41,982 nucleotides of DNA from Bacillota bacterium (GTDB lineage: Bacteria; Bacillota; Clostridia; Acetivibrionales; DSM-1351), in contig JAEYNY010000172.1 of the NCBI GenBank assembly GCA_023412275.1, positions 1 through 41,982 on the forward strand, read 5' to 3'. Positions 35,805 through 41,982 of this stretch are shown piece by piece. Position numbers and translations under genes: made by a program. The notes under the pieces were generated by a model, which was not told where the DNA came from, did not search any database, and saw only the letters and a list, made by a program, of their open reading frames with translations. Position 1 is the first letter of the stretch. Each line of letters opens with the position of its first letter.

Positions 35805-37304
35805 ATGGAACAATTATCATTTATTAAAAATTCTATAGAGGAGTATTTAGTTGATAATTTCTCAGCTGATACCTTATGTGAACAAACTGAAAGAAAATGC
35901 CTTGAAGATAAGTATTCAAGGTGCTTAGAGGTTACAGATAAATTTAATAGACAAAGTGTTAGCTATCAGTTAAGTAAAAAAGCAGTTTTACATAGTTGGC
36001 TTAAGTACAAAGAGGGATTTTCTGCAGATTTAGTTAATATTCTTTTAGATGAAATGCATGCTCAACCTGGAGATTTAGTGATGGATCCTTTCATGGGATC
36101 CGGAACAACTTCGCTAGTTTGTCAGATGAGAGGAATAAATAGTATTGGATATGATATTTTACCGACTTCAGGAGTGGCTATTAAAGCAAAATCAGAGGTG
36201 TATAAGTATGATATTGAAGAGATAAAAGATATTCTAGATAAATTAAAATCTTTAGTAGTTCCAAAAGATTATACTAAAAAGACACCATATATATCTATTA
36301 CAGAATATGCTTATCCAGAAGAAACAGAAAAGTATTTATCATATATTTTGGAATGGATGGACTCTACCACATATTCAGATGAGGCAAAAAATCTCTTGCA
36401 ACTAGGCATAATCAATTCATTGGAAAAATGTAGCTATACAACAAAGTCCGGACAGTATTTGGGTTGGGATTCAAGATCTCTAAAGGTAAAGCTAGCAAAT
36501 GAAGATCGAGCAAAAAAAGGAAAAAAACCTCTTCCCCAAAAGACTGTTCGAGGGATAATTGAACCGATTAATGTTACAGTGATAGATGAACTGAGCCATT
36601 GCTTGGATGATATTATATTAATACAACAATCAGGCACAGAGGACACTAATGCAGAAATAAAATATGTTAATAGTAGTGTTTTATATAATATTCCTGAATT
36701 AGAAGATGATATCTTAAAAGGAGTTATTACCTCTCCTCCGTATTGTAATAGATATGACTATACAAGAACCTACGCGCTTGAACTTGTATATTTAGGATTA
36801 GGGGACAAGGAGATAAAAGATTTAAGGCAGACATTATTATCGTGTACAGTAGAAAGTCATTCTAAACTGGATAAACTTAAGGAATATTACAAAGGAATAG
36901 ATAAAGAGGATAGATTTGAATATATAGCAAAGACAATATCAGAAAATGGTCCACTAAAAGAAGTTATTAATGCTCTGAATGTTCGAAAAGATCATGGGGA
37001 TCTGAATAATTACGGAGTTATAAGGATGGTAGAAGGTTATTTTACAGAGTTAGCCTTTATATACGCGGAATTATTTAGAATTTGTAAATCAGGAGCTATG
37101 GTTGCGTTTGTTAATGACAATGTAAGATATGGAGGAGAAGTAATACCTGTAGATTTTATTTCTTCTTCATTAGCAGAGCAGTTTGGGTTTAAGGTTGAAA
37201 AGGTTTATTGCCTCAAACAACAAAAAGGAAATAGTAGTCAACAAATGGCTAAGTTTGGTAGAGTAGCGCTTAGAAAAAGTATTACAATATGGAAGAAACC
37301 ATAA
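35805..37304 (+). CDS. DNA methyltransferase of the AvaI/BsoBI-type system
   Basis: A 499-residue methyltransferase that would protect the CYCGRG sites of the host. Motif I is DPFMGSGTT at 94-102 (SAM binding) and the catalytic motif IV is TSPPY at 309-313. An SPPY motif marks methylation of an exocyclic amino group, here probably N4-cytosine. Motif I precedes motif IV with about 200 residues between, where the target-recognition part should lie, so the order is alpha-like. It is in one operon with the endonuclease and has no frameshift. The stop is followed by a hairpin shared with the opposing gene. Confidence 0.92.
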   Translation: MEQLSFIKNSIEEYLVDNFSADTLCEQTERKCLEDKYSRCLEVTDKFNRQSVSYQLSKKAVLHSWLKYKEGFSADLVNILLDEMHAQPGDLVMDPFMGSGTTSLVCQMRGINSIGYDILPTSGVAIKAKSEVYKYDIEEIKDILDKLKSLVVPKDYTKKTPYISITEYAYPEETEKYLSYILEWMDSTTYSDEAKNLLQLGIINSLEKCSYTTKSGQYLGWDSRSLKVKLANEDRAKKGKKPLPQKTVRGIIEPINVTVIDELSHCLDDIILIQQSGTEDTNAEIKYVNSSVLYNIPELEDDILKGVITSPPYCNRYDYTRTYALELVYLGLGDKEIKDLRQTLLSCTVESHSKLDKLKEYYKGIDKEDRFEYIAKTISENGPLKEVINALNVRKDHGDLNNYGVIRMVEGYFTELAFIYAELFRICKSGAMVAFVNDNVRYGGEVIPVDFISSSLAEQFGFKVEKVYCLKQQKGNSSQQMAKFGRVALRKSITIWKKP

Positions 37305-37305
37305 G

Positions 37306-37336
37306 AAAAAAGCGATCGCTTACGTGGTCGCTTTTT
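37306..37336. terminator. Bidirectional terminator after the methyltransferase gene
   Basis: AAAAAGCGATC and GGTCGCTTTTT form an 11-bp stem (one G-T pair) around a nine-base loop. T and A runs flank it, so it can end both converging units. The opposing XRE reading frame ends inside it. Confidence 0.85.
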
Positions 37337-37918
37337 CGTTACCTATATATCCTAAATGCTCAAATAAATCTATTACTTCAGAAAATTGTTTTTGCTCTTG
37401 GCTTGCTTCCTGAACAATGTCAATAAAATTATTTCTTGGAATTATTACAAATTCATTCGGACAGCTAGGAAGATTATTGCTTTCTTTGAGACGATTTATT
37501 TCGAATTCAAGAGTTGCTTTATTGGTGGGAAATAATATTTGACCTATTGGTAGCAATTAAAAAATTATAGAAATTCTGATCCATTGTAATATGTAAATAC
37601 TCGTGGTTCCCTTTTTTTACAGTATTCCATGAGTCAACAAATGATTCAAACTGCTCGAATTTATGACCAACCATATCAAGTAAAATATCTGATCTTATAC
37701 GAATATAATTAGGATTGATATTGTATGCTTTATGAAGTTTGCTTAATAATTCATCAGGTATGTACTTGATTTTACCGGATTTTAAGTGTGATAATTTGTC
37801 TTCATTACAATCAACTTCATCCGCAATATCTCTTTGAGAAATTCCTGTGCTTTTCAGATATTCACATACTATCTTAAGTCTATTTCTTTGTTGTTTCAAA
37901 ATATCATCTATTATTCAT
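37320..37918 (-). pseudogene. XRE-type helix-turn-helix regulator, frameshifted
   Basis: Two overlapping frames make one regulator. The larger (37899 down to 37519) has the helix-turn-helix ISQRDIADEVDCNEDKLSHLKSGKIKYI at about residues 19-46. The rest (37556 down to 37320) continues in the next frame as GQILFPTNKATLEFEINRL and FVIIPRNNFIDIVQEAS. A shift near 37540-37548 must join them. At the 5' end the ATG at 37918, with GGAGGT five bases before it, is also out of frame with the body; one base less would give MIIDDILKQQRN. So two lesions are likely. It may have controlled the restriction genes, but it faces them rather than preceding them as usual C proteins do. Confidence 0.65.
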
Positions 37919-38112
37919 AAGTTACCTCCATGAATATTATACATCAAAAATAAAAAAATTGGACATAAATTGAAAATCTATCTACTGGCGTCAATGGGAT
38001 GAGAGAAACTATAAGTGTACATTAATAAATGTAATCTGATTATAAAAAATGTGCACATAAAACATGGTGGATGCTATAGAGATGGCGTCAGAAAGATACG
38101 AGGTTAATTAAA

Positions 38113-38394
38113 ATGAAGAAACTTAATATGTTTACTTATTTTGATTTTAATGATTTTGCTAAAGGTAAAGGATTTATAAGCACAGGCATTCAGCCTTTGA
38201 AAGACTTTGATTCAGGTAAGGTTATTGGAACGAAGGTTGAGGCTGTAATAGCACAGGACAATACAAGTTATGGAAATAATGAGGGAGAAGTTGTAAGCAA
38301 TCTTTACGAGAAACTGACATTTAAGGTGCCGACACACATTGACATTCCTATGAACGTGGAGATTCGCCCTGTTAATGCAAAGGCAACTGTATAA
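38113..38394 (+). CDS. Small protein of the integrative element, unknown function
   Basis: A 93-residue protein beginning MKKLNMFTYFDFNDFAKGKGF. The second half (GTKVEAVIAQDNTSY, then YEKLTFKVPTHIDIPMNVEIRPV) looks like a compact beta barrel. Its position at the start of the replication module and small size recall the DUF961-type first gene of Tn916-like elements; I cannot show homology. ATG follows GAGGT by eight bases. It is one of only two element genes that look intact. Confidence 0.6.
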   Translation: MKKLNMFTYFDFNDFAKGKGFISTGIQPLKDFDSGKVIGTKVEAVIAQDNTSYGNNEGEVVSNLYEKLTFKVPTHIDIPMNVEIRPVNAKATV

Positions 38395-38468
38395 GGAGAC
38401 TATAGAAATCAGTTAAGCATCACAGCAGAAAGCATTGAGGTAATTAGTAAGTAATAGACCGTACGCAT

Positions 38469-38584
38469 CCGGCTCCATAGAGCCGGGGCGGAGGCTCTCA
38501 GGATAAGTATTACCCTGAGAGTGTTACTGTTACATGTGAGGATTTATGCGGGTTTTCGCATGTAACACATTCAATGTTTGTTAC
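38469..38584 (+). other. Putative CRESS-type replication origin with stem-loops and iterons
   Basis: Three hairpins in a row lie between the small gene and rep. The first is CCGGCTC/GAGCCGG (38469-38486). The second is CTCTCAGG (38495-38502) with CCTGAGAG (38514-38521); its 11-base loop ends with AAGTATTAC at 38505-38513, which fits NANTATTAC, the nick site of geminivirus and circovirus origins. The third is TGTTACATG (38528-38536) with CATGTAACA (38559-38567). TGTTAC occurs at 38522, 38528 and 38579 and inverted at 38562, and may be Rep-binding iterons. Function is inferred from these patterns and from the adjoining rep. Confidence 0.6.
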
Positions 38585-38599
38585 AATAGGAGGAAAGAT

Positions 38600-39651
38600 A
38601 TGGCGCAAGATACAGTTAGTAGATCATGGTTCGCCGTGTTTCCGTATCCAGAACAATATGGATATCCAGGATCATCTAAGAAATTTGCGAACAGCTTAAA
38701 AATGAATAGATTGCTAATAATCCTTTAGCGAAGGGAGGGGGGATACTGTATTTCTGATAAAGGGATGCCACACATCCAAATGGTGCTGGAAGGCTCTGGA
38801 GCAATGAGATTCAGCATTGTTAAGAAAGCATATCCTAAAGCTCATTTAGAGCCAACAAAGGGCAACAAAAAGCAGGTGTTAGCCTATATCAAGAAGGAAC
38901 CCCCTTTCGATGAAAAAGGGGAGCAAGTTATCTGCTCTACATCCCATGGAAATATTGAAGGCAACAAACGATTTGCATTATCTAATACCAATGATACCTT
39001 ACAAACAATTCAACATCTTATTGAGGAAGGAATGACACCGATTGCAATCATGTCTGAGGATATCAGGCTAAGAGAAAAAGAAAGCCTAATCCGCAAAGCT
39101 TATTTTCAAAACGCTATAAGGAAACGCCTCTCAAGAGGGATGTAAAAATCGTTTGGCATTGTGGCAAGTCAGGAACCGGAAAATAATATGCCTACATAAA
39201 GCTGTGTGAACAGTATGGGGATGATAATGTATATTTCTTTTCTGACTATGCTAATAGAGGTGTTGGAGGCTTCGATGGGTATGGTGGTGAACCAATACTT
39301 TTCATGGATGAACTGAAGCGAGAATCCCTTCCTTATGAATTACTGCTGACAATTATGCAGGGATATCGTACGCAGATACATTGTAGATATTCAAACTGCT
39401 TTACTTTATGGAATGAAGTTCACATCACATCTATTTTTAGTCCAGAGGATATCTATGAAGGGATGGTAAGTAAAGAAACACAAGGAAAGGATACCATTAA
39501 CCAGCTACTAAGAAGAATAACACAGTATGTTTACCATTATGTTAAAGATGGTGAATTCGTAACTTTCGAGTTGCCGGGAGATCAATATATAAATTTGGAT
39601 GATCTTAAAACTCTAGCTTCAGGAAGTGAGTGTGTAACGATTGACAAATGA
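38600..39651 (+). pseudogene. CRESS-type Rep (HUH endonuclease and SF3-like helicase), broken
   Basis: A rolling-circle Rep in pieces. ATG at 38600 behind AGGAGG opens MAQDTVSRSWFAVF (motif I). A frameshift near 38700, an in-frame TAG soon after, and another shift near 38750 lead to PHIQMVLEG (motif II, the HUH metal site) and AYIKKEPPF (motif III, YxxK, nicking Tyr). A further shift near 39120 enters the helicase: WHCGKSGTGK (Walker A) directly followed by TAA at 39184, then PILFMDE (Walker B, about 39293) and a clean end at 39651. A working protein would be about 345 residues. The motif set matches bacterial plasmid Reps related to those of CRESS-DNA viruses. It cannot be functional as read. 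Confidence 0.75.
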
Positions 39652-39682
39652 AGACTAACTTTAAGTAAAGGAGAGTAATGAT

Positions 39683-40954
39683 GTGAGGAATATAAATACA
39701 TATAGAATTGTTATTGGAGCAAAGAGGATTGGCAGAAATAAACTGCTGATCCTGATACCTATTATTTACATAATTATTGTTGGCATCCTGTCATATATGG
39801 GAAAAGGATTTTTACTCACACTAGATCAGCCTTTTTCATCTAATCTGTCCGGGTAGGTGTTCCTGATCTTTATGGTGGAGGTAACAATAATTGGATTGAT
39901 GCTGATACTAATGGCATTGGGTACGCCTGCAAAAAGTACGGAAATTGAGAATGAATTAACGGAGATTGAATTTACAGATAAAAAAGGTATTCCACCGACT
40001 TTGATATCTAGAACGAGAGAAAAAAATGGATGGATATATGAATTTTATTCTCCAAGGTTGCCATTGTATCAGTATGAAAATCATGTGAAAGATATAGAGA
40101 ATGCTTTAGATATAAAAATAATATCTATAGAATTTGGTAAAAGCATGCAACGTGTGATAATCAAGGCGATAGATTTTGCAACAAAACCGCAGGAAACAAT
40201 TATGTGGAAAGATACCTATCTCAGTTTAGATGATTTCATATTGAAACTTGGTGAGAGTTATTTTGGTGACGAGAGTTTTGATCTGTCGGTAACGCCCCAT
40301 GTTTTGGTTGGAGGAGGATCAGGATCAGGGAAGAGCAAACTGCTGAAACTTTTACTGATTCAGTGTATTAAAAAAGGAGCAATAATTTATTTGGCTGATT
40401 TTAAGGGTGGAATTGATTACCCTAAGATATGGCATGACAAATGCTCTATAATAGTTGACGCAGAAAAACTATCAGATCAGCTTTCAGAGATATTGGAAGT
40501 CATGGAAGAGAGGCGTAGGCAGTTTGTAAAGTCCGAAGCATCAAATATTAGTGAGCATAATCGTATGACGGGTTCTAATATGAAGAGAATCATAGTGGCA
40601 TGTGATGAAAATGCAGAGGTGCTTGATAAAACCGGATTAGATAAGGATGAAAAGGATTTGATCAACAAGATAGAAAGTAAGTTTACTACAATAGCTAGAC
40701 TAGGAAGGGCATTTGGAATTCATCTAATCTTAGCTACACAGAGACCGGATGCAGATGTATTAAAAGGTCAGATAAAGAACAATATCGGCATGAGAATTTG
40801 CGGTAGAGCAGACAAGGTTTTGTCGCAGATTATTCTTGATTATCCGGATGAAGCAGATAAAATATCCTCTAATGATCAAGGTGTGTTTCTTACAAATACC
40901 AAAGTTCTGTTTAAAGCATATTATGTTGAAGATAATTGCTTGGAAGGAGCGTGA
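39683..40954 (+). pseudogene. FtsK/SpoIIIE-like DNA translocase with one amber codon
   Basis: A 423-codon frame from GTG at 39683 (AAGGAGAG upstream) with a TAG at codon 58 (39854-39856), otherwise open. The N-terminus has two hydrophobic segments on either side of the TAG (LLILIPIIYIIIVGILSY and VFLIFMVEVTIIGLMLILM), so it is a membrane-anchored transfer ATPase. The motor shows Walker A GGGSGSGKSK, ADFKGGIDY, Walker B RIIVACDENAE and LATQRPDADVL. In integrative elements this enzyme pumps DNA during conjugation. TAG probably replaces TGG. A 365-codon piece could start at 39857 but would lack the first membrane segment. Confidence 0.8.
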
Positions 40955-41100
40955 CTATGGAGGAAGCAAGCAAAGGATAACGTAAGATGTAAAAGTTAAT
41001 TGATGGATTTTTTTAACTCGGTAGATATTGATATTAATTAGTTGAGGGAGAGAATTTGTACTCTCCCCCATTACATAAATCAAAGGGAGGAAAATGTAAT

Positions 41101-41283
41101 TTGTTTGAAAACTACAATGATATATTAAATTTAGATGAAATGTGTGAAGCTTTACATATTGGTAAAAACACTGCATACCACCTTTCAAAGACAAACCAAA
41201 TTAAGTATAGGAGAATCGGGAAAGTCTATAAAATTCCCAAAAAGGGTCTTATAGATTATTTTGACAAGTACTTCCCAGTATAA
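41101..41283 (+). CDS. Excisionase (helix-turn-helix, MerR-like)
   Basis: A 60-residue protein with the winged-helix pattern of Tn916-type Xis and related excisionases: ILNLDEMCEALHIGKNTAYHL, then KYRRIGKVYKIPKKGLIDYF. It bends DNA at the attachment sites and directs the integrase to excision. TTG at 41101 is chosen because GGGAGG lies ten bases upstream; the longer frame from 41056 would include the ribosome site. It stands directly before the integrase, as usual. It is intact although the integrase is not. Confidence 0.85.
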   Translation: MFENYNDILNLDEMCEALHIGKNTAYHLSKTNQIKYRRIGKVYKIPKKGLIDYFDKYFPV

Positions 41284-41334
41284 TATATTAAATATGAATA
41301 ATGAAAGATATAGCATTTCAGAAAGAGGTGCTAT

Positions 41335-41982
41335 ATGACAGGAAGTTTACAAAAAAAGGTAAGAGACAACTCAAATGGATTTCTACAGGCAAGAACAAAA
41401 AGCCAAATGCTCAAAAGGTACTAACTTAAATATTGAGTAAGATGGATAAGAACACTTATATTGACCCAGTGAAAACGCTCTTTTCGGATTTTATACTTGA
41501 TTGACTTGATAATATTATTAAAAGTCATATAGAGCAGACTACATGGGAAGGGTATACCACTACTATCAGAGTTCACATTGAACCGTATTTCAAGGCAAAA
41601 AGACTCAAATTAAGCGAAATAACGGCAATGGAGTTACAACAGTATTTCAATAAAAAGTTAAATGAGGGATTGTCAGCGTGTTATCTGAAAAAACATCATG
41701 CCAATATTAAGAAGGCTCTTGATTATGCAACAAAATTAGGCTTGCTAAATAGTAATCCGATTCAACACGTTACAATGCCAAAGATTAAAAAGCATGATGC
41801 TAAGTATTACACCGTTGAGCAACTAGACAAGTTGTTGTCAATTACAAAAGATTCTAACATTGAATCGGCTGTATTTCTAGCAGTACATTATGGCTTTAGA
41901 CGTGGAGAGGTTTTAGGATTAAGATGGAGTGATATTGATTTTAAGGACGGTACGTTAATGGTATGTAATACTAGGACAAGGG
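41335..41982 (+). pseudogene. Tyrosine recombinase (integrase), broken and cut by the window end
   Basis: ATG at 41335 behind AGAGGTG starts MTGSLQKK, then the frame shifts; the next frame reads KRQLKWISTGKNKK. TAA at 41427 and TGA at 41502 (probably a former TGG) interrupt it. The body is then open: the SAM-like core-binding domain (SHIEQTTWEGYTTTIRVHI, YLKKHHANIKKALDYA) and the start of the catalytic domain with HYGFRRGEVLGLRWSDIDF, which includes the first catalytic Arg. The remaining catalytic residues lie outside. It is of the Tn916/phage-like type and no longer functional as read. Confidence 0.85.

Larger units (their letters stand above)
30825..41982. mobile_element. Decayed genomic island with integrative-element genes (right end outside window)
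   Basis: The limits are inferred. The left edge is set at the tRNA fragment; the right edge is beyond the window, after the integrase. Inside are NACHT and DUF4062 genes, a restriction-modification pair, an XRE regulator and the replication, transfer and integration genes of a mobile element. At least five of these genes carry frameshifts or stops. Certain element genes span 38113-41982; whether 30.9-38 kb entered with them is not proven. Confidence 0.5.

Noticed and set aside
37320..37918. XRE gene as a C protein controlling the restriction genes
   Set aside because: It lies behind and opposite to them, is broken, and I saw no C-box repeats near 34780-34845.
39857..40954. FtsK-like gene as an intact 365-codon gene starting at GTG 39857
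   Set aside because: That GTG directly follows the amber codon and has no ribosome site, whereas the frame continues upstream to a GTG at 39683 with a good one.
1..41982. CRISPR array
   Set aside because: I found no spaced direct repeats of 24-40 bases; the only repeated element is the 15-bp palindrome around the precursor genes.

Overview
The window is AT-rich, low-GC Firmicutes DNA, probably a cellulolytic clostridium of the Ruminiclostridium type. This is inferred from the housekeeping gene order, the frequent TTG starts, the strong GGAGG ribosome binding sites and the protein sequences; no database search was possible.

Positions 1-10.5 kb are ordinary chromosome, all on the + strand: an acidic protein of unknown function, a bacteriohemerythrin, ZapA, an alkaline-phosphatase-fold metalloenzyme, a long U32 peptidase, dUTPase, the GTPase HflX, a Nudix hydrolase, a YigZ/IMPACT protein and YebC. 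From 10.6 to 17 kb come a DUF4846 lipoprotein (- strand) and a + strand run of two AraC regulators carrying GyrI-like ligand domains, a DUF1905-nitroreductase fusion, a GH27 alpha-galactosidase, a small membrane protein and a DUF3788 protein.

Positions 17-22.9 kb hold a compact RiPP (ribosomally made, modified peptide) locus on the - strand. It encodes an ABC exporter, an S8 protease without signal peptide, a two-part radical SAM/SPASM maturase, a 96-residue accessory protein and two precursor peptides whose cores are almost pure CXXX repeats (10 and 12 Cys). Each precursor gene sits between inverted copies of a 15-bp palindromic repeat, so the two units look like duplicated cassettes. A divergent ECF-type sigma factor with a long extra C-terminal region and a BtrH/C39-like cysteine-protease-fold protein lie next to it.

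Positions 25.7-30.8 kb carry a secreted protein, two small membrane proteins, a methyl-accepting chemotaxis protein and a MerR-GyrI regulator pseudogene that still has a textbook MerR-type promoter.

From about 30.8 kb to the window end is an accessory island. It begins at a 3' fragment of a class II (Ser-like) tRNA and holds a DUF4359 protein, a NACHT NTPase with a broken DUF4062 gene beside it, an intact AvaI/BsoBI-type restriction endonuclease with its methyltransferase, and a frameshifted XRE regulator. The right end is a decayed integrative element: a small gene, a Rep protein of CRESS type broken in several places, an FtsK-like translocase with one amber codon, an intact excisionase and a broken tyrosine integrase that runs off the window. 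In front of rep is a stem-loop whose loop carries AAGTATTAC, which fits the NANTATTAC nick site of CRESS-DNA viruses, with four TGTTAC repeats beside it. The restriction-modification pair, the NACHT gene and the excisionase look intact while most other mobile genes are broken, which suggests that defence cargo outlived the element that brought it.
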